A stretch of 64,000 nt of DNA from DAOUMF01 sp034408935 (GTDB taxonomy: Bacteria > Chloroflexota > Dehalococcoidia > SM23-28-2 > RBG-16-64-32), in the NCBI GenBank assembly GCA_034408935.1, contig DAOUMV010000007.1:104061-168060 (forward strand), read 5' to 3'. This document shows positions 34,429-43,194 of this stretch, piece after piece (position 1 is the first letter of the stretch; the number at the start of each line of letters is the position of its first letter). Under the pieces are notes generated by a model. It was not told where the DNA came from and searched no databases. It worked only from the letters and a program-made list of their open reading frames with translations. The translations under genes and the position numbers were made by a program.

Positions 34429-35115
34429 TTACCTCTTCTTGGGCTGCAGCCCGGAGCTGACATGCGGCGCAAGCTTGTCCCACTCGCTCGAGGCCACGCA
34501 GTACAAGCAGAAGTCGCCGTGGTCGTAGATCGAACAGTCTAGCGGGCCGCGCTTGTCCTTATGCACGTAGGCTCCGACAAAGGGAGTCTTGGTCGGCCTA
34601 ACCGGCCTGGTGAGCACCCACGTGATGCCATTCGCGCCGTTCTTGCCCATGAGCAGACTGTCGCGCTCCCACTCATTCTGTTCCAGCAGGTCAACGCCAA
34701 AGAGCTTCAGCACGCTCAGCCCGATGTGCACGGTGCGCTGGAACCCCCCAGGCTTCTCACCCGGCATCATCATCGGTCCGGAGCCCATGCCGACGTACTT
34801 TGTCACGCCGGAAGCCTTCATAGCGTTCCAGACGTGCGGGAGGTTGTGCGTCTTCGGACGCTTCTTCCTATCGTCGCCTAGCGCCGAAATGACGCCATCG
34901 CAGCCCGCAAACGCCTCCTTCAACTTCTCCTCTTCATCCAGCTGCGCCTCGACCACCGTAGTCGTCGGCTTCACGTCTTCGAACTTGTGCGGGGACCGCG
35001 TGATCACGACCGCCTCGATGCCGATCTCCTCGGCCCGGGCGAGGATCCCTTGGCCGTAGGTTCCGCTGGCGCCGATGATCGCCACCTTAGCGGGCTTCGC
35101 CACGTTCGTGCTCAT
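34429..35115 (-). CDS. NAD(P)-binding NmrA-like/SDR protein in an inserted segment
   Basis: 228 residues. The dinucleotide motif is VAIIGASGTYGQGILARA; VVITRSPHKFEDVKP, CDGVISALGDDRKK and VTKYVGMGSGPMMMPG fit the NAD(P)H-binding (NmrA-like/atypical SDR) fold. The gene and its 220-nt upstream region lie between perfect 27-bp repeats that split two convergent host genes, so it was acquired as a cassette. Its codons use more A/T-ending choices than the neighbours. Substrate unknown. Confidence 0.82.
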   Translation of the reverse strand: MSTNVAKPAKVAIIGASGTYGQGILARAEEIGIEAVVITRSPHKFEDVKPTTTVVEAQLDEEEKLKEAFAGCDGVISALGDDRKKRPKTHNLPHVWNAMKASGVTKYVGMGSGPMMMPGEKPGGFQRTVHIGLSVLKLFGVDLLEQNEWERDSLLMGKNGANGITWVLTRPVRPTKTPFVGAYVHKDKRGPLDCSIYDHGDFCLYCVASSEWDKLAPHVSSGLQPKKR

Positions 35116-35338
35116 GACGTTTATGTTCTGCGTCGTGAATCACCTCGTTAGTTCTCAGAAGTATACCAGCATAGCGTGTGGTAGCGTCTATGGGGGCAGG
35201 TCAGGGGCACGCCAAAGGCAAAGTCGTGATCACCGTGTGAGGTACGGACCACCGCACAGATCACGCTATCTCGGTACGTAACGGCTCTCGCGCATAGACT
35301 GCACCGAACGGCACTTCTGTACGGGTGCCGGGGATCCG

Positions 35339-35365
35339 CGGCGACGAAAGAAGGCTGGCTAGCCT
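35339..35365. repeat. 27-bp direct repeat, right copy
   Basis: Identical to 34269-34295. On the minus strand it contains the stop of the zinc-ribbon membrane protein gene. The distance between copies is 1,070 bp. Confidence 0.95.
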
Positions 35366-35892
35366 TTCCCCCGCGTCCGCACGAACGCCTCCCAGCGCCT
35401 CCGCAGCACAGACTGGCCCCAGCGGTAGCCCATGGCGTCCCCCACGCTGTTGGCCAGGTTCGCCGAGCCGATGTAGAAGAGGAACATCAGCGCGAAAAAG
35501 GCCAGCACCGTCCACCAGTCGACTCCGAAGAACGCCAGCGGCAGCAGGCCCAGCACCACTCCCAGCGTCAGCCCGCCCCAGGCCATGCTCCGCACCGTCC
35601 ACGCCTCCCGCGACCGCTGGGCGCGGTACATGGCGAACACCGCCTCCGGGACCCGTGCGACGGTTGGCCAGTCGGTTGAGGACCGACCGCAGTGCGGACA
35701 GAGGTCTGCCTCCGGCGACCGGCCGGCCGGGGCCGTAGGGTGATAGCAGTAGCCGCAGAACCGGCCGGCGTTCGGAGAAGTGCCCTCAAGGACGTCGTCC
35801 AGTAGCCCTACCAGACGCTCGGAGAAGACACTGTTGGCCGCGACTTCGCTGGCGAGGCCCGGTTCGTGCTCGCCCTCTCTCGTCGCCTGACC
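35359..35892 (-). CDS. Zinc-ribbon membrane protein without a visible start codon
   Basis: The frame is open from 35939 down to TAG 35359, but no ATG, GTG or TTG is found upstream of GTG 35649. Residues read before that point form a clear zinc ribbon, RFCGYCYHP ... DLCPHCGRSS, so the protein must once have started further up. The C-terminal part has two membrane helices (GGLTLGVVLGLLPLAFFG and WWTVLAFFALMFLFYIG) and ends RTRGKG. The gene may use a rare start (CTG around 35815) or may have lost its 5' end. The stop lies inside the right direct repeat. Confidence 0.55.
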   Translation of the reverse strand, partial: GQATREGEHEPGLASEVAANSVFSERLVGLLDDVLEGTSPNAGRFCGYCYHPTAPAGRSPEADLCPHCGRSSTDWPTVARVPEAVFAMYRAQRSREAWTVRSMAWGGLTLGVVLGLLPLAFFGVDWWTVLAFFALMFLFYIGSANLANSVGDAMGYRWGQSVLRRRWEAFVRTRGKG

Positions 35893-35893
35893 T

Positions 35894-36298
35894 CTAGTCG
35901 ACCTGCATGGAGCTGACGTGCTCCGGCTCGATGACCAAGGTCAGCCGCTGCTCTCCCGGCTGCCGCCAGGGGTATTTGTCCTGGCCGATGTACTTCTTGG
36001 CCAGCTTGTCGATGAGGTCATCGGCTCCCTCGCTACGCATCTCCACCACACGGCCGCGGATGAAGGCCGACGAGTAGGGGTTGTCCTGCCTGGCGATGGA
36101 GATGGCCACGCGCGGGTCGCGGCGGACGTTGCGGGGCTTGGCACGGCCCTCTGCGGTGTTGACCAGGATGTGGCCGTCGTCCAGGTCCACCCACACGGGC
36201 GTCACCTGGGGTGATCCGTCGGGCATGAGTGTGGCCACGTGGGCGAAGTTGGGCTCCAGGAAGAGCTTCTTGACGCCTTCCGACAGGGTCGCGGGCAT
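35894..36298 (-). CDS. PPOX-class, probably F420-dependent, oxidoreductase/biliverdin-reductase-like protein
   Basis: 134 residues. FAHVATLMPDGSPQVTPVWVD, ILVNTAEGRAKPRNVRRDPRVAISI and IRGRVVEM follow the split β-barrel of the flavin/deazaflavin oxidoreductase B family, where TAEGRAKxRN suggests F420 rather than FMN. Substrate unknown. It ends just before the zinc-ribbon gene. Confidence 0.88.
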   Translation of the reverse strand: MPATLSEGVKKLFLEPNFAHVATLMPDGSPQVTPVWVDLDDGHILVNTAEGRAKPRNVRRDPRVAISIARQDNPYSSAFIRGRVVEMRSEGADDLIDKLAKKYIGQDKYPWRQPGEQRLTLVIEPEHVSSMQVD

Positions 36299-36374
36299 TG
36301 TCTACCTCCTTGTAGCTGAGGGGCGAGGGGCTAGAGTATAGATTAGCCTGAGGAAGAGCCTTCGGGCCAGGGGC

Positions 36375-37673
36375 CTACAGAATCGGCTTGATGGGGATCG
36401 CCTGGTCCCGCTCCGGGCCCACCGATACCAGGTGTACGGGCGCTCCCAGAAGCTCCTCGATGCGGCGTACGTAGGCGCGGGCGTTGTCCGGCAGGTTCTG
36501 GAAGCGACGTGCGCCTGAGGTGTCCTCGTTCCAGCCAGGCACTTCTTCGTACACGGGCTTAGCCCGGAACAGCGCCCCCCCGCTGGCCGGTAGTGAGTGG
36601 GTCCGCTCTCCGTCCAACTGGTAGGCGGTGCAGATCTTGATGGCAGGCAGTCGGTCCAGGACGTCCAGGCGGGTCAGGGCGATGGCGGTAACCCCGTTGA
36701 TGCGGGCGGTGTATTGGGCGGCCACGGCGTCGAACCAGCCGCAGCGACGCGGCCTACCGGTGGTCGCTCCATACTCCGGGCGCGGCCCGCCTTCCCGCAG
36801 CAGTTCACCCGTCTCGTCCGTCAGCTCCGTGGGCATGGGGCCGTTGCCGACGCGGGTGTTGTACGCCTTGTACACTCCCAGTACCTTGTCGATCTGCGTG
36901 GGCCCAATGCCGATTCCGATGGCTGCCCCGGCGGCCAGGGAGGACGGCACGGAGGAGGTGACGTACTCGTACGTGCCGGCGTCTAGATCTAGCAGCGCGC
37001 CCTGCGCCCCCTCCAAGAGCACCGTCTCGCCGCTGGTGATCGCCTCCTGCACCAGAGCGGACGTGTCGGTGACGAACGGCGCCAGGCGCGAGCCGTAGTC
37101 GGCGTACTCGGCGTGCACACTCTCCAGAGAAAGTGGCTCGGCCCCGTACAGCCTCTCCAGCACAGCGTTTTTGTAGGGGACCAGGAAGGAGAGCAGCCGT
37201 AGCAGGGTCTCCCTGTCTACGAGGTCGGCCATACGCACCCCGGCGCGGCCGACCTTGTCCATGAAGGTTGGGCCGATGCCGCGACCGGTGGTGCCGATGG
37301 CCCCCTTTCCCCGCAGCTCCTCATCCAGTTGCTCGATGAGGGGGTGCCAGGGCATCACCACCTGGGCGCGGTTGCTCAGGAACAGCCGTCCCTGCACGGA
37401 GACGCCGCGCGATTCCAGTTCCTCGATCTCGCCGAGCAGCACTGTCGGATTGACGACGACGCCGTTGCCGATGACACAGACCTTATCGGGGTAGAAGATG
37501 CCGGCCGGGATGAGGTGTAGCTTGAACTCGCCCAGCTCGTTGAGCACGGTGTGACCGGCGTTGTTGCCGGCGGAGTACCTGGCGACGACCTGGGCCTTCT
37601 GGGCCAGCAGGTCCACCACCCTTCCCTTACCCTCGTCCCCCCACTGGCTGCCCACCACTACGATAACTGGCAT
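36375..37673 (-). CDS. purA: Adenylosuccinate synthetase
   Basis: 432 residues. The N-terminal QWGDEGKGRVVDLL (GTP/IMP site), NNAGHTV, GTTGRGIGPTFMDKVGR, LLEGAQGALLDLDAGTYEYVTSS and C-terminal RPRRCGWFDAV are diagnostic. It makes adenylosuccinate from IMP and Asp with GTP. The start codon is separated from its AAAGGAG site by a hairpin (37681-37702), discussed separately. Confidence 0.97.
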   Translation of the reverse strand: MPVIVVVGSQWGDEGKGRVVDLLAQKAQVVARYSAGNNAGHTVLNELGEFKLHLIPAGIFYPDKVCVIGNGVVVNPTVLLGEIEELESRGVSVQGRLFLSNRAQVVMPWHPLIEQLDEELRGKGAIGTTGRGIGPTFMDKVGRAGVRMADLVDRETLLRLLSFLVPYKNAVLERLYGAEPLSLESVHAEYADYGSRLAPFVTDTSALVQEAITSGETVLLEGAQGALLDLDAGTYEYVTSSVPSSLAAGAAIGIGIGPTQIDKVLGVYKAYNTRVGNGPMPTELTDETGELLREGGPRPEYGATTGRPRRCGWFDAVAAQYTARINGVTAIALTRLDVLDRLPAIKICTAYQLDGERTHSLPASGGALFRAKPVYEEVPGWNEDTSGARRFQNLPDNARAYVRRIEELLGAPVHLVSVGPERDQAIPIKPIL

Positions 37674-37680
37674 AAATAAC

Positions 37681-37702
37681 CCCGCCTCAGGCGGGCTCCT
37701 TT
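37681..37702 (-). promoter_or_regulatory. Shine-Dalgarno followed by a hairpin before the purA start
   Basis: On the minus strand AAAGGAG (37702-37696) is followed by CCCGCC-TGA-GGCGGG (37695-37681) and then GTTATTT-ATG. Linear spacing is 22 nt, but folding the perfect 6-bp stem leaves only seven bases between site and start. Confidence 0.6.
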
Positions 37703-37816
37703 CCCTTCGTCTCAGTCCGCAGGGCAGTATAGGGGGCTTCGCTCAGCCGGTCAAGGGGTGTGGTGGTGGCGGGATCAGAGACGCTCGGAGTGGCGGCGCA
37801 GAAGGCAGCCGCGCCT

Positions 37817-38605
37817 CTACCGCCCCTTGTACTCCGGCTTGCGCTTCTGGGAGAAGGCCGTGGGGCCCTCGAGGGCGTCCTCGGTGCGGAAGATCTGGTC
37901 CCTGAGCTGCGACTCTAGCTTCAGTCCATCCTCCAGCGTCATCTGACGCCCTTCCAGGACTGCCTGCTTGATCGCCCGCACGGCCAATGGCCCGCACTCC
38001 ATGGCCTTGGCGGCCACCTCCTCCACCGTCGCCATGAGCTGGTCGGCGGGGACCACGCGGGAGACGAGGCCGAAGCGGAGCGCCGTCTGGGCGTCGAAGC
38101 GCTCGCCGGTCAGCATCAGCTCCATGGCGAAGGCCAGGGGCACAGCGCGTGGCAGCCGCTGGGTGCCGCCGGCGCCAGGGATGATGGCCCGCTTGGGCTC
38201 CGGCAGCCCGAATGTGGCGTGCTCGGCGGCGATGCGGATGTCGCAGCAGAGCGCGAGCTCCAGCCCGCCGGCCAGACAGTAGCCGTTGATGGCGGCGATC
38301 ATCGGCTTCCAGCACTCGAAGCCGCGGGTGATGCCCCCGAAGGGCACCTCCCTCTGGAGGCCGGCGTCGCCCCCCGAGAGGGCCGCGGCCATGGCACGCA
38401 GGTCGGCCCCGGCGGAGAACGCCACGTCGCCAGCGCCGGTGAGTACGGCCACCCACATCTCTTCATCGTCCTTGAAATCTGTGAAGGCGTCGAGAATCTC
38501 CTTGGAGGTCTCGCCGTCGATAGCGTTGCGTCGCTCCTCGCGGTTGATGGTGACATAGGCCAGGCGGTCCTTCTTCTCGTAGATGATGTTCTTGAAATCT
38601 GGCAC
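37817..38605 (-). CDS. Enoyl-CoA hydratase
   Basis: 262 residues from GTG 38605 with AAGGAGG five bases ahead; the in-frame ATG at 38656 lacks a site. RLAYVTINREERRNAID, VLTGAGDVAFSAGADL, AAINGYCLAGGLELALCCDIRIA and FGLPEPKRAIIPGAGGTQRLPR are the full crotonase set, and the catalytic Glu of the first loop (GGLELAL) and Pro-rich second loop are present. It probably hydrates enoyl-CoA in fatty-acid or amino-acid breakdown. It stands alone. Confidence 0.93.
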   Translation of the reverse strand: MPDFKNIIYEKKDRLAYVTINREERRNAIDGETSKEILDAFTDFKDDEEMWVAVLTGAGDVAFSAGADLRAMAAALSGGDAGLQREVPFGGITRGFECWKPMIAAINGYCLAGGLELALCCDIRIAAEHATFGLPEPKRAIIPGAGGTQRLPRAVPLAFAMELMLTGERFDAQTALRFGLVSRVVPADQLMATVEEVAAKAMECGPLAVRAIKQAVLEGRQMTLEDGLKLESQLRDQIFRTEDALEGPTAFSQKRKPEYKGR

Positions 38606-38761
38606 GGTATCCTCCTTGGGCAGGTCAACGCAGGGTGCGCGGGTAAGTATAGCCATTGGGGCGGCAGCGGGCCACCGCTTGAGGGAGAGGGGTTGGGATG
38701 GTGGGAAAGTTAACGATTGGTGAACGTCGTAATAGGGCGCTCGCTTCGGTTGTTCTGGTGT

Positions 38762-38850
38762 TGGGGGAGATGTGATTCTCTCAGTTCACCAGTTGCGGGG
38801 CTGGTGAAAGCCCGCCATCGGCGGGTCGGGGTGCGTGCACATCTCCCCCA
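38762..38850. other. Three-way-junction RNA-like structure
   Basis: A perfect 12-bp (13 with a T-A pair) outer stem, GGGGGAGATGTG at 38763-38774 and its complement at 38838-38849, encloses two hairpins: TTCACCAG/CTGGTGAA (38785-38808, 8 bp) and CCCGCC-ATC-GGCGGG (38811-38825). The layout looks like a folded ncRNA or riboswitch. The strand is unknown. On the minus strand it would lie ~160 nt upstream of the crotonase gene. I do not recognise a known RNA family. Confidence 0.4.
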
Positions 38851-38893
38851 GCAAACCCCCGCATTTGGTGAGGCATCGACTGGGTGCGGCGAT

Positions 38894-39002
38894 GAGGCCT
38901 CCGCCTCGGGCGGAGGCCTCGCGCCGTTCGGGGAGATCCAGGGGCCAAAGCAGTGGCTACCTTCAAGTCGCCAACAATGAGGATGGAGGCCTGAGGGCCT
39001 CC
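38894..39002. other. Two further strong hairpins in the 38.6-39.0 kb gap
   Basis: GAGGCCTCCGCC-TCG-GGCGGAGGCCTC (38894-38920) is a perfect 12-bp stem; GGAGGCC-TGAG-GGCCTCC (38985-39002) lies just past the M16 protease stop and could end its transcript. Neither has a T-run. The 408-bp gap between 38606 and 39013 has no believable ORF. Confidence 0.45.
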
Positions 39003-39013
39003 GCTACATCTCG

Positions 39014-40288
39014 CTAGGTGGCCAGCAGGGCCAGCAGACGCTCGTCGTCAAGGTCCGGGCCTACCACCGCTAGGGCTGTGTTCTCCGGCACCAGCACTCG
39101 CTGTGCTACCCGAAGGAGGTCTTCGGCGCTGACCGACTGGAGGCGCTCCACCACCGTCTCGATGGGCTCGATCTCGCCCAGGGTCAGGAACTGCTCGCCG
39201 GCCCGCTGGGCCAGGGCCATCGGCGTCTCCAGGCTGAGGCGGAAGCTGCCCACGGTGTAGTCCCGCGCCTTGGTGAGCTCGTCCTCCGGCACGGCTTCGT
39301 GGGTGACCTTGGCCAGTTCCTCCAGGATCACGGTTGCTGCCTGTGTTAGCTTCTCCGGCGAGACGCCGGCCGTCACTGCGAACACGCCGGTGTCCTTGTG
39401 GCGGCTGACCGAGGACGAAACGGAGTAGGCGAGGCCGCGCCGCTCGCGTATCTCCTTGAACAGGCGCGAGCTCATGCCGCGGCCCAGTAGGGAGGTGAGC
39501 ACCTGAAGGACGTAGCGGTCGGGGTCATTGCGGCGCAGGGCGGGCAATCCCAGGGCCATGTTGGCCTGAGAGATGGAACGGCTGTCGGAGGTCAGCCGCC
39601 GCGCCGGCAGGTGCTCGTCCACGGGAATGACCGTCGGTGCTTCCCCTGTGCGGCCGTTCCCGAAGAAGCGCTGTGCCAGCGCCACCACCTCGTCGTGAGA
39701 CGCTCTTCCCGCCACGCTGAGCACGATGTTGTCCAGGCCGTACCAGGCGTCCAGCCACGACAGGAAGTCCTGCCGCTGCAGCTCCGCCACCGTCTCCTCC
39801 GTGCCCGTCGTCGACCAGCCGAGGGGTTGGTCGCCGAACAGCGCCTGGCCCAGGAGCTCGCCGCACCAGGCGGCAGGCTGGTCGCGGGTGCGGCGGATCT
39901 CCTGTTGCACTACTGACCGCTCGCGCTCGATCTCCCGCTGGTTCAGGAGGGAGTTGGCCAGCATGTCGGACAGCACGTCCATCGCCAGCTCCAGGCGGTC
40001 GAAGGGGACGTGGCTCCAGTAGCAGGTGAGCTCCTTGGAGGTGTAGGCGTTGAGGACGCCGCCGGCACCCTCGATCGCCTCCGCGACGGCGATGGCGCTG
40101 GGGCGTTTGTCGGTGCCCTTGAACACCATGTGCTCCAGGAAGTGGGCAAGCCCCTTCGTGTGCTGCTCCTCGCCGCGGGACCCGGCGCCCACGAACACGT
40201 TGACGCTGACCGACTGGGCGGTGGGCAGCGGCGTGGTCACCACCCGCAGGGCGCTGTCGAGCTCGCTGATCTCCCAGGTGATCGACAT
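39014..40288 (-). CDS. M16 family zinc protease (processing-peptidase-like)
   Basis: 424 residues from ATG 40288 with AGGAGAG upstream. The inverted zinc motif HFLEHMVFKGT (HxxEH) is near residue 50, with the distal Glu in EREIERERSVVQQEI-type context (QREIERER). The C-terminal half is the inactive partner fold with RGLAYSVSSSVS. Length fits the short PqqL/mitochondrial-processing-like peptidases that act as homodimers. The start is well supported; an upstream in-frame extension is not. Confidence 0.95.
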   Translation of the reverse strand: MSITWEISELDSALRVVTTPLPTAQSVSVNVFVGAGSRGEEQHTKGLAHFLEHMVFKGTDKRPSAIAVAEAIEGAGGVLNAYTSKELTCYWSHVPFDRLELAMDVLSDMLANSLLNQREIERERSVVQQEIRRTRDQPAAWCGELLGQALFGDQPLGWSTTGTEETVAELQRQDFLSWLDAWYGLDNIVLSVAGRASHDEVVALAQRFFGNGRTGEAPTVIPVDEHLPARRLTSDSRSISQANMALGLPALRRNDPDRYVLQVLTSLLGRGMSSRLFKEIRERRGLAYSVSSSVSRHKDTGVFAVTAGVSPEKLTQAATVILEELAKVTHEAVPEDELTKARDYTVGSFRLSLETPMALAQRAGEQFLTLGEIEPIETVVERLQSVSAEDLLRVAQRVLVPENTALAVVGPDLDDERLLALLAT

Positions 40289-40504
40289 ACGGGATCTCTC
40301 TCCTGATCTGGGGTCGAGTCCAGTATATCCGAGTGCTGACGCCACGGTCACGGCGGGTTGCCCATCGCCGTCGGGCCGGGGGGTGCCCACGTGGGGCACG
40401 CTCAAGAGGGCGACTCTAGCTCGTCATGGTCAGCCGCGACTGGTAGGCCGCGGGATGGCAGGCATCAGGAAGGCCGTCGCTGGTTCTTTCCGCCTCCGCA
40501 GCCG

Positions 40505-41215
40505 TTACCCGGGGCAGCCGTCACCGTCGTGGTCCGCTGTAGGGCTGTTGTGCCCCAGCGGGCAGCCGTCGCTGGCGTCGGGAACGCCGTCGTTGTCGTC
40601 GTCGGCGTCGCAGGCGTCACCCTTGCCATCCCCATCGAAGTCCTCCTGCGCGGGGTTCACCGTGTTCGGACAGTTATCGTTGGCGTTGGGAATGCCGTCG
40701 CTGTCCGAGTCCGTGGAGGTTGGCGTTGGAGCAGGTGCAGTCGTTGGAGCGGGTGCAGGTGCGGTCGTTGGAGCGGGTGCAGGTGCAGTCGTTGGAGCGG
40801 GTGCAGGTGCAGTCGTTGGAGCGGGTGCAGACGTCGCCACGGGGACAGGCGTGGGTGCTGATGTTGGCACAGGCGGCGCCGGTGTTGCCGCAGGCGTAGG
40901 CCTTGCCGTCCCTGGGCTGCTGCCGTTCGCAGGTAGGTTCGCATTGAACACGGGGACGATCTCCGTTCCAGAGGCGTCCTTTCGAAGCCCGACCTCATCT
41001 TGGCGGACGGCGTCGAAGATGCGCTCATTGAGGGGAGCCAGCCTTGTTCCCTCTGGAGCAGCCCCGTAGTCCGCTCGAATGAGCGAAGCCAGGTCGGTGT
41101 CCAGATGATGAACCCGGGCGCGGTCCAGCGCAAATGTTGATGACACACTCGTCAGGATCATTGATATAGCTATCAGCGACCCGATGATGAGCGTCAGAGG
41201 AGCCGCACCACGCAT
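40505..41215 (-). CDS. Membrane-anchored protein with Ala/Pro/Thr linker and thrombospondin type-3 repeats
   Basis: 236 residues from ATG 41215, two bases after the HD-GYP stop. One N-terminal helix (LTLIIGSLIAISMILTSVS) anchors it. Residues ~50-105 may form a small domain. A linker of repeated APAPTTAP units (encoded by near-identical 27-nt DNA repeats at 40735-40850) follows. The C-terminus has DSDSDGIPNANDNCPN, DFDGDGKGDACD and DDDNDGVPDASDGCP, calcium-binding TSP3 repeats. It is probably a cell-surface protein coexpressed with the sensor upstream. Confidence 0.75.
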   Translation of the reverse strand: MRGAAPLTLIIGSLIAISMILTSVSSTFALDRARVHHLDTDLASLIRADYGAAPEGTRLAPLNERIFDAVRQDEVGLRKDASGTEIVPVFNANLPANGSSPGTARPTPAATPAPPVPTSAPTPVPVATSAPAPTTAPAPAPTTAPAPAPTTAPAPAPTTAPAPTPTSTDSDSDGIPNANDNCPNTVNPAQEDFDGDGKGDACDADDDNDGVPDASDGCPLGHNSPTADHDGDGCPG

Positions 41216-41217
41216 AT

Positions 41218-43011
41218 CTAGACCGTCACCTCTTGGGCCTCTGATTCGGGGAGCTCGAAGCCCGATAGCTCCGGCTCGGTGGCGCAACGGCGCTCCCAGT
41301 CAGGCTGGACCGCCGCCATCGCCTCCACGACAGAAGGATCGAGAAGGCTCTCGGCCTGCGACCGGAGGAGAGCCAACGCCTCCTCGGCCGTCATTGGGCC
41401 GCGGTATGGCCGCTCGCTCGTCACGGCGTCGTACACGTCAGCTACGGCGGCGATGCGGGCGATAATTGAGACCTGTTCATCCCTTAGGCCGTGGGGATAA
41501 CCACTGCCGTCGAGGCGCTCGTGATGGCTCCCAACGAAGTCTAGTGCCACTTCCGAGAGGTCTACCGATTCAAGGATGGACAGTCCGATGCTCGGGTGCT
41601 CCTCCATAATTTGGCGCTCCTCCGGAGTCAGTCTGCCGGGTTTCGACAGGACGGCGTCGCGAATGCCGATCTTGCCGATATCGTGGAGGTAGCCTCCGAT
41701 CTCGATCTGGGCCAGCGTCTTCTGATCCATGCCTAGATGGCGGCCGATGGTGACGGCGAGCTCTGCCACACGCACCGAGTGGCCAAGGGTATAGGGGTCC
41801 CTGGCGTCGATAGCGGAGGCCAGCGCCTTAATGGTCGCCAGGTTCTGGCGCCGTAGCTTGCGCGTCATCTCATCGAAGGAAGATGCCAAGGTGCCGATCT
41901 CATCACTGGTCCGGACTCCGCTGCGGGCGGTCAGGTCACCTGACGCCACCAGGCGCGCGGCGCGGACGAGCCGCAGTATCGGCCGGGTCAGACGGTGCGC
42001 CACGTAGAGGCCGATGCCGAGAACGGCAGCCATCGCCACCCCGAAGAGCAACGCGACCTGGGTACGGGTGGTGGCCCCGGCGCCGAATATGAAATCGCTA
42101 GGAAGCCCCACCGAGTAGAGCCCGACCGCCTGGTCCCGGAGTTTGAGCCTCCCGTACACGAGATCGTACTCGCGTCCCCACAGGGTGCGGTGCTCGCGGA
42201 CGGTTGTCCCTCCCTGGGTGACGTCGTCGAGGGCTTCACCGACAACATCCAACCGTGCCTCGTCTGCTGAGGCGTCATCCGGTTGAGCGAAGGTGGAGGC
42301 CAGCGGCTTGCCGTCAAAGTCGTAAACAGTAACGTCCGCCAGCGCCTCGGTCTTCGCCCCCGTCACGAACGAATCGAGACTGGTTCCCACCAGGACCACG
42401 CCCACTAGCTCTCCATCACCCGAGATGGGGCCGGCTGTGTAGAGGACGAAGCCTTTCTTCGTCTTCACGACCTGCGCGTACTTGTTGCCCAGTTCATCGG
42501 ACTGCTCCTGGAGGACTCTCTGCACCAGAGGCCAGGCCGCTGGGTCGTCGTCGTCACTGAACTCCTTGTAGGTGAGCGCTTCTTGGTTCGACAGCCGCAA
42601 GGTCTTCAACCGTTGACCATTTCTGTCGAGGACTTCCAGCCGTTCTACCGCCGCGTTGACAGCGATCGGTTTGACCAGGTTCTTAAGCGTCTTCCCGTCC
42701 CCCGCCTTGATGGCCTCCGCTACTCCTTCCGTGAAGGCGACGGCCCGCACCGTCTCCAGGTGTTCGCGCTCCTTGCGAACGACGGCGTCGGCGACGACTC
42801 GGCCCGCTTCCGCCAACTGATTGTCGAACCTCTCGGTGAGAGAGCCGGTCACCACACGAGCGGCCAGGTAGCTTCCGGCCGTAGCAAGCACTATCGTGAG
42901 GAAGGCGTAGGGAAGGACGATCTTCCAGCGGATGCGACGAAACGGCCAGGTCAGCGGGCCCGGCAGGCCCGAGACCCCCGGCAAGACCGAGACCAGAGAT
43001 AACCGACGCAC
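41218..43011 (-). CDS. HD-GYP cyclic-di-GMP phosphodiesterase with sensor and HAMP domains
   Basis: 597 residues. Helix ~28-50, an extracytoplasmic Cache-like sensor (~50-315), a second helix (~318-340), HAMP (RPILRLVRAARLVASGDLTA) and the HD-GYP domain with HDIGKIGIRDAVLSKPG, and HHERLDGSGYPHGL. All HD-GYP metal and GYP residues are intact, so hydrolysis of c-di-GMP is likely. With the surface protein right after it (2 bp), it suggests a signal for attachment or surface change. Confidence 0.93.
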   Translation of the reverse strand: MRRLSLVSVLPGVSGLPGPLTWPFRRIRWKIVLPYAFLTIVLATAGSYLAARVVTGSLTERFDNQLAEAGRVVADAVVRKEREHLETVRAVAFTEGVAEAIKAGDGKTLKNLVKPIAVNAAVERLEVLDRNGQRLKTLRLSNQEALTYKEFSDDDDPAAWPLVQRVLQEQSDELGNKYAQVVKTKKGFVLYTAGPISGDGELVGVVLVGTSLDSFVTGAKTEALADVTVYDFDGKPLASTFAQPDDASADEARLDVVGEALDDVTQGGTTVREHRTLWGREYDLVYGRLKLRDQAVGLYSVGLPSDFIFGAGATTRTQVALLFGVAMAAVLGIGLYVAHRLTRPILRLVRAARLVASGDLTARSGVRTSDEIGTLASSFDEMTRKLRRQNLATIKALASAIDARDPYTLGHSVRVAELAVTIGRHLGMDQKTLAQIEIGGYLHDIGKIGIRDAVLSKPGRLTPEERQIMEEHPSIGLSILESVDLSEVALDFVGSHHERLDGSGYPHGLRDEQVSIIARIAAVADVYDAVTSERPYRGPMTAEEALALLRSQAESLLDPSVVEAMAAVQPDWERRCATEPELSGFELPESEAQEVTV

Positions 43012-43194
43012 AGCTATAACCCCGCAAGTACAGACGCGCCCGGGCGGTGATTTGTTGCCGCGTTATCGCTGTCCGTGAGTAGTGTGAGCACGGCTAAGGC
43101 TGAGCGATGTGTCCTCATCCATGGGCGGAAGAAATGTTGATAACTAACGGTTAATGGATTTCCCCCTTTTCTCCTTTCTTGCCTTGGTGCTCGC

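Noticed and set aside
40735..40850. A CRISPR-like array
   Set aside because: The repeats are contiguous and in frame, coding an Ala/Pro/Thr linker, with no spacers.
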